Shown: positions 35,800-49,127, counted from the stretch's first letter. The stretch is DNA of 64,000 nt from Epiperipatus broadwayi (GCA_028023455.1 JAQFVV010012512.1:2575935-2639934), one strand, 5' to 3'. Notes: a model not told the origin generated them from the sequence alone. Translations and numbers: made by a program.

Positions 35800-36596
35800 T
35801 TTATAATTAGGTGCTCATAGATAAAAATAAAAATGTTGAAAATATATCTATAGTGCAATGATTTTGCTTCTTCTCATTAACAAGTTTGAAATATATATAT
35901 ATAGTTACCTTTTGATTGGTTATCCATGGTAAGAATAGAATATAAAAAGTATATTATAGCTCCAACATTTTAAATTTTAAATTAAGATAATAGTAATGCT
36001 ATAAATTTTGATATAGCATGAGCAAATTACTTAATTCTTAAAGATTAAGATAGAATTCTGCAGGCATTTAATAAATATCGTTATTTATAATTATTTATAT
36101 TATAATCCAATATATAATTTCAATACAATAGTTGCCATCCAAAAAAAACATCGTTACTTATAAATTTGGCTTTAATTTATTTTAATTGCAATGGTTCTTT
36201 AAAAGCTAAATATATAGAGATGTAGTAAATAAAAGAAGGAACAATTAGAGTTCACAAGATAATGATCTACTTTTAAATTAAAGTGATAATAATATATTTT
36301 AAGTATAAATATTTATTATTAAACTTTATATTTAAATTAAATTAATAATATCATATATTACTAATATAATTACACTTAATATCTTAGTTGGAAAGAAATG
36401 ATTTAAATTAATTTCGTTTGTAAAATATTTATTGATTTTAATTATTTTAAATAGAAACAGAAAAATATTTAATTTAAAAGTTGTAATAGTTGATTTGGGA
36501 TATTGACTAATGAGATTTAGATTTCTGGCATCACTTTATCCCAGGATTTTAAAGAAAAATGATAGAAACAGTCGATAAGAGTAGAGATTCATAATA
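35800..36596. other. AT-rich intergenic DNA
   Basis: No gene or known element recognised. Confidence 0.5.
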
Positions 36597-37148
36597 TATA
36601 TATAATTAAAATTACCCCAAATCCAAAATTCAACCAGACCAGCAAAAAAAAATATTAAAACACAACCAAATGTTTCACTGCTGTAAGCAGACCTCTCAAG
36701 TGTAAAGAACTACAAAACTACACAATATATATAATATTAAACATTACCCACAAATCCATTCACTTCCCATCCACCCTTAATATTAAAAGAACTCTTAAAT
36801 AAGTTAATTGCTTCAGAATAATAAATTTTCAATAATAAAGAAAATTTATTATTCTGAAGCAATTAACTTATTTAAGAGTTCTTTTAATATTAAGGGTGGA
36901 TGGGAAGTGAATGGATTTGTGGGTAATGTTTAATATTATATATATATTGTGTAGTTAAACAATTCAAAACAAAGCAAAACTCTCCATATAGTAGTGCCAT
37001 CTTTAGTGGTTATTGTGTAGTTTTTGTAGTTCTTTACACTTGAGAAGAATGCTTGTAGCAGTGAAACCTTTGGTTGTGTTTTAATATTTTTTTTTTTTTT
37101 TGCTGATCTGGTTGAATTTTGGATTTGGGGTAATTTTAATTATATATC
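36597..37148. mobile_element. Large nested hairpin element
   Basis: Inner arms of about 98 bp look perfectly complementary (36733-36830 and 36840-36937) around a 9-base loop. Outer arms (36599-36720 and about 37018-37147) also match, with about 60 extra bases in the right arm. The outer arms contain a short hairpin CTGC/GCAG next to GAAAC, similar in layout to the PLE tail. TA repeats flank it. No coding. Same head-to-head, twin-end design as the PLE dimers, family unknown. Confidence 0.8.
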
Positions 37149-40030
37149 GACTAGTTTAGCTTTATGCTTGTAATGTTTATATATATATGGCTATTTAACT
37201 TTCATTTCTTGGTAAATATTATAAAAGTTTTAAAATATTTAGTTTTAAAGAGTAAAATAATATTTTAAAAAGTTATATAAGGATACAATATATTTTGTAG
37301 CAATTGTTAAAATCATGGAGTCAGTTCAAACCAGTTTTTTTATTATGACCTTCTTGCAGTCTTGATCATTTACTTATAACTAAAATGATATCAAAAAGAA
37401 GTCTAAAAAAAAGCTAAAGTTATTATTGTTATTTGAGATAACCGTGAGAGAAAAAAAGGCAACTATATTTCTTCAAAGATAGATATATCTGCATTTATGT
37501 AAGAAAGCATTCGTTTATTTATTTCAAATTAAGTATTTTTATTACTCATAGATTAAAAACGAGAAACAAGTGTAATAATATCTCTAGAAATAATTTTTTT
37601 AAACTTGTAAAAGTATTTTTATATGACGTTAAAAATACTTACTTAGTTGAAAGTGATGTCTAATTAAAATTAATATTCTGTTTGAATTGAACAATTAATG
37701 CGTGATAAATAACTTGAAAAAAAAAATTGAAGAAGAAAATGTTCAGCATATATTTAATAATGAAAAAAGGACAGATAAAAGATGAATGAATATTTCTCAT
37801 GTTTTAATAGAAAACGAAACATTATTATTGTACGAAAGGAACAGTAAAAATGGAAAGGATAATCGAAAAAGTCTTTTTAACTTTTTTATAGTAGATGACA
37901 GTCACGAAGATGATACACTACAATAAGGAAAATTAAAGGAATTTATTCATACGTTCAATTTTACAAGATTAATAAGTAAGAGAAAACTGAAGAAATAAGT
38001 GAAGTAAACTTACCGATAATTATTGAAACATATTTTAAAGTTTTGTAACGTAGGAAAAACAATATGAAAATGTATTGAGAGGATCTGTTAAACTCTTACA
38101 TTAATTTATTTTCAAGAGTATAATTATGCACATGTAACATTAAATTAGTGAAGAAAGAAGGATGTATCCAATTCAGAACTTTTGTCCAGTTAGTGTTGTG
38201 CTTGTTTGTCTATGTTTTATTGAAATATATATTTTTTTCTAGCAGAAACAATATATGAGAAGCATTCAAACTCGGGAGGAATAGTGAATATCCATGGGTT
38301 ACCATGGTAGTATTAAACCAGGAATTGAAATGGGTTTTAAAAAACAAAGAGAAAATGATTTTAAATTTAAATTTATTGTTAATAGTTTTTTTTGTTTGAT
38401 ACGAAATATAAATGCTAGGTATTCTAGTTAGTATTAACTGAAATAATTTTATATGCAATGTGGTATATAAGGTTAAAATGTATGAATCTTTTTATTATTC
38501 ATTCTAGTTTTTAAAAAAAGTATGCTTAAAAGTATAAAAAGAGTATACATGCGTTATAACATGAAAGAGTGCATGAAGTATAATATTTTAACTTTATATT
38601 GTAGCTATTATATATATATATATTAAAAAATTGAGAGTGCTAAAATGGGTTGTAGCGGTAATTCAAATGTATTATCATAAAGTATATTTGACAAAGGAAA
38701 TGAACTAATGGTGGTAAATAAAATTTTACAAGATTCTATGAAAATAAAATAAACATATTATACAATGTAATATTATCTGTGAGATTAAGAAAAGAGTGAA
38801 TGTTAATGTAAAGAGAAGGAATATTAATCATGATCTCATTTGTTATATAAAAAAGTATTATATTGATAATGAAAATGTAGACAATTTGTTTTGTAACATG
38901 ATCTCAAAGGTGAATAGAAAAATATTTAATTGGAGGATTGAATTAAATTATTGGTCTACAAGTAGTATAATAAGAGATGCTGAAGACATAGTAGGGAAAG
39001 ATGAGTTGAAATTCCAGGAGAGGATATAAAATATTATCCTAAAGAACAGACTGAATAGTTGAATGGGATTAGTTTTCGTGATATCTAGATAGTTCATTAG
39101 AAAGAGATGGGAGAATTTTTTGCAAAAACATAAGTGTAGTATATACCGTAAGCACTTGCTGAATAAGTCAGGGTAAAATTGGGATAAGATCATTAGGAAA
39201 ATGATTACGTGACAAAATATGACACCTCATAAATAAAGGAAACCTCTATCTCTCTATTATACTGTAGTATTTTTGGATAAAATCAGTTTCTTATCTAAGA
39301 AGTTTTCTGATAAATCAAAATAGAGTAGGCATCGAAAGTTGACTAAATATTTAAAGAATTTTATAATTTGTCTTCCTAAATTTTGACAGACTGGTCTAAA
39401 ATAGTAAGACCATATGCAGAATAAATATTTTATATTTTAATAAAATTTGAATAAATTATTATATAAACCATGATACCTGAGATTGAAGTTAAACAGAAAA
39501 TATAAGTGAGAGATAGAGAATGAATGTATAAAATGAATTACATTATATGAAAAAGAGTCCTTAATTTCAATATTTATTTTGAATACATTAACATTACCAC
39601 AGCAGCAACAATTTTATTTATAAGATTCTAGTGCAATATTTTTATACCAATTCTGAATATGAAATATAATATAAAAATTACAATTTTATTAAAATATCGG
39701 AAATTACAAAATATCAACTAAATAAAGAAAGATGACTAAGAAGATAACCACCTGATATCTCATGAATTGTAAAACTATATAATATTAGTACGAAAGCATA
39801 CATGATGTTAAAAAGAATAAACTTATAATTTTTTAAAAAAAACTAGATATTGAACATGGGAAGGGGTAAATGTATATAATAATTATTGTGTCTACCTGTG
39901 ATGAATCTTCATAATGTTGTTGTAAATTTATAAACAGTTCAATGATTATTTTGTTAGTGAATTATTTAACCTAATGTGTATAACTGTTTGTTGTTCATTA
40001 TTAATTGTTATAAATAAATGAATATATATC
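37149..40030. other. AT-rich intergenic DNA
   Basis: No supported gene. A short lysine/asparagine-rich frame at 38796-39029 has no recognisable motif; its antisense frame at 38948-39193 looks like chance. Confidence 0.5.
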
Positions 40031-40033
40031 TGA

Positions 40034-40216
40034 TCACTTATTGCATATATGTGTGGGGATGATAATCTGGACCAACTGATGATTGCTGGTTTAGCATGAA
40101 ATACGTATATTGGTGATTATTTATTTTTTCAACATATATGTGTTTGAGTGTATCAGTGTTATAAGATAGTGTGGAGAGTGGCGGGTCATGTGAAAGTCTG
40201 TGCTCATATACCCTAT
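40034..40216 (+). repeat. Hammerhead repeat, solitary copy 2
   Basis: Plus arm only of the 60.5-kb type repeat: TGTGTGGGGATGATAATCTGG, ribozyme, then TGAAAGTCTGTGCTCATATA and CCCTATATAT at the end. Confidence 0.85.
40071..40114 (+). ncRNA. Type I hammerhead ribozyme
   Basis: 44 nt. Stem I ACCAA/TTGGT; core CTGATGA 40076-40082; stem II TGCT/AGCA over GGTTT; GAAA; stem III AUA/UAU-type; predicted cleavage after ATA before TTGGT. No core substitution. Confidence 0.87.
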
Positions 40217-41330
40217 ATATGACATCATTAATAGAAAGTTTGAATTATTAGTACCAATATTGAACTTTTAAATTTTCTCCTAAATAGAACTTTAGATATC
40301 ATTCAGAAGTATTCATATTTTGTATTATGTTTTTAATATACCTTATTGTTTATGTTAAATGTGTTGCAAATTATTAGTATCATTTTACATTTCTCTTTCT
40401 CTCTCAATTGGAGACAATTTTATTTAAATATTCCATGATGCTGATCTCATGCTTTAATTTGCTAGTCATGGATCAAGTGCTTGAAGTGTGCTAATGTTGT
40501 CTCTTGGGTCTAGTCTAGTTGACTAGATAGCATCCTAGGGTTTAAACTTATTATAAATATCCCCATGAGATGCTTCATGCAGTGAGAGAGTTATTTCGGT
40601 CTAGAAAAGTAACCTTTGTTTTAATATTTTTATTAAATCTCAGTCTGATCAAGGGTATGATTAATATATAAATACTTAATCATATTTATTCCTCTGCTTG
40701 AGTAATGGGATCACAAAGAAAAATAATTAACAATAAATTAAAAGCCAATAACTTATAAGTGTCAAAAGAAAAAATAGTAATAAGAAAACGGTAAAGGTTT
40801 TGTTTTAAACTCGTAAATTTCAAGTACAAACTTTACTTCAAATGTTTAAAAACTCTGCCAAAGGGTAATCCCATTACAATATATAGTAACTGGATGCAAG
40901 CTGGATGCATGACCAACCCTACTCTTCATTGGTTTTATTTCCTGATGAGCATATTGCAGGAAGGAACTATCGATTGTCATTCCCCAATACAGACATCACC
41001 CCACCTACAACAATATTTCCTGCTCATCAGAGGATGTAGCACCATAGAGACTTAAAGCATCTAGAAATTTATGTGTTTGGGTTCCCAAATGGTCCCACTA
41101 GAGTTTCATCTCACTACAACCTTACTTTTCATCATCTGGTTATGCCGAACATAGCTCAGGAGGCATGAGATTATTGTGAGCAAGATGCAATGAATGACCA
41201 GTGCTGCAAAATAGAATTGAACAATTAAATTGATTTCAAGTAACAACAATTTTATTTAACAATTCATTAGCAAATCCTTCTAATATAGTTTATTATTTGT
41301 ATCCATGTGAAAACTCATTATAGTTCAATT
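40217..41330. other. AT-rich intergenic DNA
   Basis: No gene. The segment 40900-41200 is less AT-rich and has a small inverted pair (TTTCCTGATGAGCA and TGCTCATCAG), not assigned. Confidence 0.5.
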
Positions 41331-41334
41331 ATGA

Positions 41335-41800
41335 AAAGAAGTCTAAAAGTATTTCAGGTAGATTATTTGAGCGAAAATCCATTTTTTTTTGTTCACATGA
41401 TGAGAAGAAGTCTAAACATGCATGTCAGGTAGATATAAGTATACAATTAATGTACAAGTATTGATAATCACATTTTGATGCTGATAGAAGAATTACAAGT
41501 AGGGATGCAAATAATATATGTGTTCATAATTATATTCTGATGTTGATAGAAGCATTTCAGATATATATATGTATGCAATTAATATGCAAATGTTTTTAAC
41601 CATTTATTCCAGGTCTGTAGAAGCATTTTAAGGAGGTACACATAAACAATTTATACATAAATGTTTTTGACTATTGATTTCAAGTCTATAAAAGCATTTC
41701 AAGTTGAAGTACAGATAATATCAGTATTACAATTATTATTCCAGGTATGTGTAAGCATTTCAGGTAGGTATACATATTATAGATAAGTATTACCATCGTT
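41335..41800 (+). repeat. Degenerate minisatellite, about 68-bp period
   Basis: About seven diverged units, each with a GTCTGTAGAAGCATTTCAGGTAGG-like start and an ATGCAAATGTTTTTGAC-like middle (starts near 41340, 41409, 41478, 41543, 41613, 41683, 41744). Confidence 0.7.
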
Positions 41801-42057
41801 ATTAGAAACATTTTACTATTTTAACATATCTTTGATTTCTAAAAGATAATTGACATTTCCATTTAGCTGATTAAATTGAAATAATTATTACAAGTATTAT
41901 TTGAATTATTTCTATTATTTGAACATGTCTTAACTTTTATGAAATAATTGATGTTTAACTATATATATATATCAAAATATTAATATATAACAAACTAACC
42001 AAAGGAAATACATATAAAAACAAAAAAAGACTTATAAATCCAATAAATAATATTATA

Positions 42058-42086
42058 TTTCAACCAGAGGACTGGTTTTCATCAGA
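42058..42086 (-). ncRNA. Hammerhead-like core (left arm)
   Basis: Minus strand: CTGATGA (42080-42086), stem II AACCAG/CTGGTT over TCCT, GAAA (42058-42061), then TATAATATT which can form a short stem III. Stem I is not convincing because an A-run replaces the 5' strand. Core present, activity uncertain. Confidence 0.6.
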
Positions 42087-42160
42087 AAAAAAAAAAATAC
42101 ACAGTAAAATGGCGATAATCAAAAATTACAGATTTGGTAAAAGATTAAAATAAAGATAGA

Positions 42161-42358
42161 CCAGTTTCAAAACATTTTAACTTACTGAATCATTCAATTG
42201 ATGATTTAAAAGTAGTGATTCTTCAGGAAGGTTTTTCTTCTACAAGAGAGAGGAAACAAAAGGAGAGTTTTTTTATTTTTAAATTCAAGACCTTAGAACC
42301 ACATGGATTGAATTTGAACACTGGAACTATTACATCTCTGGGTTACCTGGTCTCCTAA
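42161..42358 (+). pseudogene. PLE GIY-YIG endonuclease C-terminus (third family), truncated
   Basis: 65 codons in one frame then TAA at 42356-42358. Reads KHFNLLNHSIDDLKVVIL at the start and FKFKTLEPHGLNLN toward the end; HFN.xNHSxxDxKV and K(T)LxPxGLN are typical of the end of PLE endonucleases. GIY and YIG motifs are absent, cut off by the inversion. No ATG; a fragment. Confidence 0.78.
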
Positions 42359-42861
42359 ATGATTTCTATATGTGTATTTTTTATGTGAAAATTTTCTTAT
42401 ATGAGATTTTTTATGTATAGATTGGTTACATGGATGTTTAATATCTGTGTTTAATTGGTTTATAGATGAATAATTAGTTATAAATTATTGTACTTTGCAC
42501 TAACTATAATTTTTGATTAAAATGTATAAGTATTTTAGTTTTTAATGAATATTAATGTGAGCACAGCTATTTTTTGTATGTGAGCATAGTTTAATTTTTC
42601 TATGTATGCACATATGTATATTTTAATTTTTAATTTTGGATTTTTTATTTTTATATTTATTTTAATTTAAATAGAATTTAAGCTTGATTAGGAGGGAATG
42701 TAATTTTTGTTGTTTTTTTTGTTTGAATTTTGTCATTGATTGGGTAGATATTCTGTGTTAGATTTTGTGACCAATCAGGGGGGGTTTGTTAAAATTTTTA
42801 ATCTTTTACCAAATCTGTAATTTTTGATTATCGCCATTTTACTGTGTATTTTTTTTTCTTT

Positions 42862-42889
42862 CTGATGAAAACCAGTCCTCTGGTTGAAA
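42862..42889 (+). ncRNA. Hammerhead-like core (right arm)
   Basis: CTGATGA 42862-42868, stem II AACCAG/CTGGTT over TCCT, GAAA 42886-42889, then TATAATATT with candidate UH site ATT. The 5' strand of stem I is a T-rich tract that does not pair well with ATTTATTGG. PLE 3' repeats are known to carry hammerheads at this place. Confidence 0.62.
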
Positions 42890-42926
42890 TATAATATTAT
42901 TTATTGGATTTATAAGTCTTTTTTTG

Positions 42927-42986
42927 TTTATATATATATATATATATATATATAGTTACGATATATATATATATATATATATATAT
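42927..42986. repeat. (TA)n microsatellite
   Basis: TA repeats with a central GTTACG interruption, next to the third PLE element. Confidence 0.93.
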
Positions 42987-42989
42987 CGT

Positions 42990-44065
42990 CAACTTTTGAC
43001 TGAAGTTAATAATTGATTGTAAAAACTTTTCTAAGACTAATAATATAAATTTTTCTCTCTTTTGCTTTATAAAAATTAATAGCTATAATTTTAATTCATA
43101 CTTTATTGCAAGTGAATGATTTCTAATTGCTTACCTCTAAATTAATGTCTTCATTTATTACTGCATTGCTAAATAATTGGGGTTCTGTCTTGAAGATGAA
43201 TGGTTAAAACTTCTAGGCAAGGCCTGGAGTTCACATGGTTTGCAGATGGAAAAAGAACCAGGGGGTGTAGCTGACTCTCATATTATGATGATTATTCATT
43301 AGGCTGTTTGATGGTTCCATTAAATCACTTTTCTAGTAATCTTGTAGCTAAATCTTCTGTCAATTCATAAATCTTGTTATTATGAATCAATTAATAATAA
43401 TTGTCTACCAATTTTCCAGACTATATTTTTTTCTCTCTGACAATGGATTCACCTTACATATCCTTTTTCTCCCATTAGTGGCCATGTTTTTTATCCTTCT
43501 CAGCATTTTTTAATCCCCTAGATCATTGGAGAGTTTCTTTTTGGTGGGAACAGACTTTTAATTAGTTACTATTTTCAATTATCTGCCTTACATGTGTTTT
43601 CAAATCTTAATTTTTTTTTCCTGCAGCACGGTGACTTGACACTTTAATTTATACTACAGTTATTCTGCCTTAGAAGTTTTCTTCCATCTGAGTTTTAATG
43701 TTTAAATATTTTTATTTAATTGATTTTTAACTTAAATTTATGAATTTTAATAAAAAAAAAATTATACTTTCTTTAACTGCAAATATAAATATATTTGCTT
43801 TGCTTTTTTTTCATTTTAAAAAGTTTGATTTTGTTTTTCGTTTGACCAAATCATCATGAATTAACAAATTATCATTTTAATTGCAGTCAAATTTTATTAC
43901 TTCTTTCTTCTTTTCTTATTATTACTATTTTTTTTAAATATTACTAATCTGACTTGGCTTTAACCTATTTCATTTTAATTGGGGAGGGGCATCTTCTAAA
44001 CATATATGTGAAACAGTGTGTTTGTTTCAATATTTATATATTGTGATGGTTATTTGGTATTTGTA
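42990..44065. other. AT-rich intergenic DNA
   Basis: No gene recognised. Confidence 0.5.
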
Positions 44066-44066
44066 A

Positions 44067-44222
<156 letters not shown>

Positions 44223-45556
44223 TTCAAATTTTTTTGTTGGTTTATTATAAAAATATTATCTTAAATTTACTGGATCCAACAAAATTTAAAAAAAAATCCA
44301 ATATATCTTCCTGTATTTTTATAGCATTTGAAATTCTTGTAGCAATTTTGGTTTGGTTTTAAAAACATATGCATGCAAAAAAAAGGATAATATGCTTAAA
44401 AAAATGCATAATATTGTATATATGTGGATAAATTAGCTCAGTTAAAGCAATATTAGTGTTCACAATAATAATAAAGCAAAATAGAGACATAAACTTTTAA
44501 TGTAATAATAAATGTGTTGGTGTAAATATGAATGTTTCTGTTTTTCTGATATATTTCAATATAAAGGAATACCATTTTAAAATATTTAGGTAGATTTATT
44601 TTAAATGTGAAATAAAATCGCAATTATTGTGAGAATGGCAAATAAAATTAAAATCAATTATCTTAATATCTGTAATATAAATATTTGTTCTAACATTGTG
44701 ATTTGTACATTTAATAATATTAAAGTATAATATTTTATTTAAATATGTTTTAAAGTGTTACGTACATACCTCTCAAATAAAATGTTCTTGAAATGACAAA
44801 TTTCAAAAATCATCTGCTGTTACGGTTAAAACAAATACTGGTAGTGTATTTAAAAAATTATTACCTCAACATCTGTGTTTGGATATTTGTTTTTTTAAGC
44901 CAGTTTTAAAATTAATGGACTTACTCTTTGTAAACAATTTTATAAGAAATGTCGAAAATTAAAAATTTTACTTCTCTGCAAATTCTAATTATACCCTTAG
45001 CATCTTTACAAATGGAAAAAGTGTCACCCCATTAATAGATTGATTCAAATAATAAAATTTTGTCATCATTCATTGTTTAAGCTGGATTAATTCTTTTCAC
45101 ACCCCTGTGATTTTACAATTAAAGTGCCTATGGTTTTCAACCTTATTTTAAAAGAAACAACATTCTTAAAGATTTTGTTAAAAATAATTGGATTTCTTAA
45201 ATACCTTAAGTAAGGCATATAATCCCCGCACACATAAGTTAGTTTATATAAAAGAATTTATTTTGAATAAAAAATTAATACTTATGTACATTTATCTATT
45301 ATAAATGTTTATATATGTGTAAAATTCTTCATAAAAATCCTCTGACCAAACCGTACTCTTCTATATGTGTAGAATCTTCTATCTAATGCTTAATAAAACA
45401 GTACTGTTTTTCTTTTATTTCTGCTTTTTCGTTAAACCCGTTATCTTTTCTTTTAATGGGAAATTATGTATTAATATATAACAAATAAAAAAACTTCACT
45501 TTATTCCAGCAGTATATATATATATATAACAAAAAGATATTTGTTTTTAACTATTA

Positions 45557-45592
<36 letters not shown>

Positions 45593-45619
45593 CAAAAAGA
45601 TATTTGTTTTTAACTATTA

Positions 45620-45670
<51 letters not shown>

Positions 45671-46800
45671 AGCATCTTATATAAGGACCTATAGAAGTTA
45701 GGCAAGATAATGCCACATCTTTAGAGAATTATACTATAATAAGGTAAATATTTTGTATTTTAAAAAATAATAGATTTATATCAGCACGATAGCTATTTAA
45801 GAGATTGATTAGATTAGACTAGTGTACCTAGTTGATCAGATAAAACATTATTATTAATTAAATTGTTACATTTTTATGTATCAGTGTCAAACTCCCTCCA
45901 CTCTCAACTTTCATACTATCCATCTCAGATAAATACAATAATGATTATTATTAATAATTTTCTAAACTGGAGATTATCTCTAGTACAGATATAAACTTTA
46001 AATCTCAATTAAATATTAATATATCAGATTTTTTAAATTATTAATACTAGTTTGCTTTATCCTTGGCTTAATAATCTTTTTCAGTGACTTGTTTTGTCCA
46101 ACGACATATAAAGGTACAGCTGTACACTTATTAATATAGGAAAAATCAGGATCAAAGTGCCACAATTAATATTGGTAGAAATTATTTATCTCTTGAATAT
46201 TGAGAACTTAATTCATTAATATATTTTATTTCATATATTTATTGATATGTATTAAATTACCTGATTTTCATCTGATTAAATTCATAAATAAATTTGATCG
46301 CATAGTATTATTAGAATGCGTTTATTCAAATGTACATTGTTGTAGTAGTAACGTTATTTATATTTATTGCTCTTACTCACACATAGTTTAAATATTAATT
46401 AATTAAGATATGGTTTAAATACAAATAAATGCCCTTATTTAGTCATATCTATAATAAAGATTTTTTTTAAGTTAAATATTAAAATTTTAAGAGACATTTA
46501 TTCTAATTAAATATTTTAAACCCTGAGGTAACTTACGAGTTGATATATGGTATGGCCAAACATATAAGCATTATTAGACTTATTTATTTTTATTTACAAA
46601 TAATACAATTACATTTGAATTTTATATGCCTGAGATATTATTATTATTATTTAATTCACATTTATAGTTTCTCCTTATATATTTAATTGTTCTGTTTACA
46701 ATAGTCTCTTTATAGTGATTATCCATAAAATATAAGTTAAACAAACGTTTTGACAGTTAAATTGTAAATTATTCTCTTCTTTAATGAAGAACAGCTAAAT
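44223..46800. other. AT-rich intergenic DNA with duplicated TA block
   Basis: No gene. A 64-base unit (TAACAAAAAGATATTTG and TTTTTAACTATTATTTAA plus TA) is tandemly duplicated at 45523-45628, followed by (TA)n to 45667. Confidence 0.6.
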
Positions 46801-46835
46801 AAAAATTTCAATGAAGAACAATAAAACTTTTCAAT

Positions 46836-49127
46836 TTCTGAACTGAATGATCTTGAAAATTTGTCTAAAATTATTGATAAACTTCGACTTACTTTGATTG
46901 AATGTGAAAGTACTCGAAAGGAGGACATATTCTATCCCTGGATTCTGAAAGAAGAAAGTTTAGTGATGTGTATTAAAAAAATGTAAAATTGTGAATTAGT
47001 ACATAAGTCATGGCTAATTTATTCACATTCAAATATTAATGCTTTCTTCTTTTCTTGTAAATTATTTTGTCAAACGAATCATAAAGACTCTAAATCAAAT
47101 TTTGTATCACATGGTTATAATCAAAGGACAAATTTATCTCATGACTTCACATACATAAAAAAGTTTTGTTCACACAACATGTAAAAAAATCTTGTATGAT
47201 TCAAAAACCCGACTGACAAACAATAAGATCTTTTTTTTTTTCATATGTCATAGCATCGCCGGGACGCGAACCCACAACCGTCTGCAATCAACTACTTCTT
47301 GCATGGCAGCTGCGATACCTCTCGGCTAACAACGAAGATCTTTGATGCATAAAATCAAAAGCTTGTGGAATTGAAGAAACAACATTGGTCAAATATATGT
47401 GTAAGAATAATTGAAATAATAAAATATCTTCCTTCACAATGTTTAGCTTTACATGATACTTCAGATAAACTATACGAAACAAATAATAGTACTTTTTGGA
47501 AATTAATTGAATTGTTCATTAAATTTGGTTCCTTTAATTCTACTATGGAGACTCACATAAATAGAATACTAAAATCCAAATATAAGAGCAATTACTTGAG
47601 CAAAGACATACAAAATGAAATTATTTAATATCTCAGTAATGCTATCCCAGATAAAATTTTGTCATCCATTAGATTGGCGAAGTATTTTCCTATTATATTA
47701 GATTATACTCCAGATAGAAATCACACTGAAAATGACCGTTATCGTTAGATGTTTTCTGCAATTAAAAAAGTATTTATTGAAGAGCATATTTGGGGATTTT
47801 TGGTAATTGGGAATTCCACGGGTGAAAATTTATATGATGTAATAATTAACAATCTGCAAAACTAAGATTTAGATATACAAAATAAAAGAGGCTAAGTATA
47901 TGACAAGGGGCTAATATGAAAAGAAAAAAAGTAGCCTGAAAAAATTAATTTTAAATCAAATTCCAGAGCTTTTTGTGTACCGTGCAGCTTATAGTTTAAA
48001 TTTAATAGTTAGTGATGCTGCAAAAGTAAATTCAGAAACCATAAGTTTTTTGGAAATTATACAACCAATTTATAATTTTTTCGTGCTACATTGGGTTATC
48101 TTAAAAAAGCATATTACCTCATTAATGTTAAAACTATTTTGGATACTAGATGGGAAAGTCGTGTAAATTCTCTTCAACCACTGGGACATCAAGCAGGTGA
48201 AATATATGCTTTGTTTGAAATATTATCTGATGACAATTTTGATTAAGAAATTAAACACGAAGCTCATATGTTACGTACAAGATTAAAGATTACCAGTTTC
48301 TATATTCTTTTATTTTATGATATGACTTAGTACATTTTAAAAATCCTATTAGTCAAATTTTGCAAAATTCTCAAATAAATATTTCACATGCTTTGATAGC
48401 CATTAAAAATCTAAAACATTTTTTAGTAATTACTGCGCAGATGTTTGTTCCAACTTTTTATTTCAAACAGCTAATAATTTATGTGAAAATTTAGAAGAAG
48501 AGTCCCACTTCAAAAGTAATAATCTAGTGAGAAACAAAAAAAAAAATTAACATTTATTAATATGAACAGCGAGAGTAAAGATTCCAAACGCCTGAAGATA
48601 AATTCAGAGTAAACTTCTTTTTCATAGCATTGGATACGACAATTGCATCTCTTGATGACAGATTTATGGAAATTAAAACCCACAACAAACAGTTTGAAAT
48701 TTGTCAACTATAAATAAAGTTGGTGAAGCTGATTTAGAAACGCTTAAAAAAAAAGAATGTTTCAATTTAAAAATTAATTTGCGTGACAATGATAATAATA
48801 AAGACATAAATGGAGAAGAACTGTGTGTATTTAAAAACTTATTTTCAAATTAATTATCTCATTTCAAAAATCCATTTGATATTCTATGTCGCATCCATGA
48901 AAATAATTTGACCGTTTCATTCCCAAATTTGAGCATATCAATAAGAATTTATTAAGTCTTCCTACAAGTACAGCTAGTGGAGAGATTTTCGAAGTTAAAA
49001 ATCACAAAAAGGTAATTACTTTGACGTAAATTTGTCAATGATAGCTATAGAGAATGGCATACGCAATACTCTAAATGTTGATGATTTTGTATCTACATTC
49101 ATTTCCGCTCGGAAAAGAAATTTTTAA
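46836..49127 (+). pseudogene. hAT-superfamily (ZMYM1-like, DUF4371) transposase pseudogene
   Basis: Recognisable pieces in the family order across several frames: DSERRKFSDVY near 46939; a TTF-type zinc-finger region (ELVHKSWLIYS, SNINAFFFSCKLFC) near 46995-47075; NQKLVELKKQHW and DTSDKLYETNNSTFWKLIEL in the 87-codon frame 47365-47628; LAKYFPIILDYTPDRNHTE near 47675-47740; YRAAYSLNLIVSDAAKVNSE at 47980-48045; DTRWESRVNSLQP near 48145; the hAT dimerisation end LPTSTASGE near 48960 and NGIRNTLNVDDF...SARKRNF to a TAA at 49127. Many stops and frameshifts, and a SINE interrupts it. Inactive. Confidence 0.85.
47234..47334 (-). repeat. tRNA-derived micro-SINE nested in hAT (copy 3)
   Basis: Minus strand: GTTAGCCGAGAGGTATCGCA (box A-like), box B-like GGTTCGCGTCCC, GATGCTATGACATATG and an A tail. 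Direct repeat AAGATCTTT at 47225-47233 and 47335-47343 marks the target duplication. Removing it rejoins the transposase (LTNNKIFDA-x-NQKLVEL), so it inserted after the hAT copy. Confidence 0.85.

Larger units (their letters stand above)
42010..42935 (+). mobile_element. Third PLE family: inverted-terminus element with hammerhead cores
   Basis: Inverted terminal arms of about 140 bp (42010-42150 and 42798-42935; GACTTATAAATCC... outer, CAGATTTGGTAAAAGATTAAA inner) enclose the 3' part of a PLE whose GIY-YIG C-terminus is at 42161-42358. The left arm is thus a copy of the 3' terminus joined head-to-head to a longer 5'-truncated copy. TA repeats lie on both sides (41961-41972; 42931-42986). Confidence 0.82.

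Noticed and set aside
38796-39029. 77-codon Lys/Asn-rich frame
   Set aside because: Composition typical of chance frames in AT-rich DNA; no motif recognised.
40940-41045. CTGATGAGCA and its inverted partner near 41030
   Set aside because: No GAAA at the right spacing; only a small inverted repeat.
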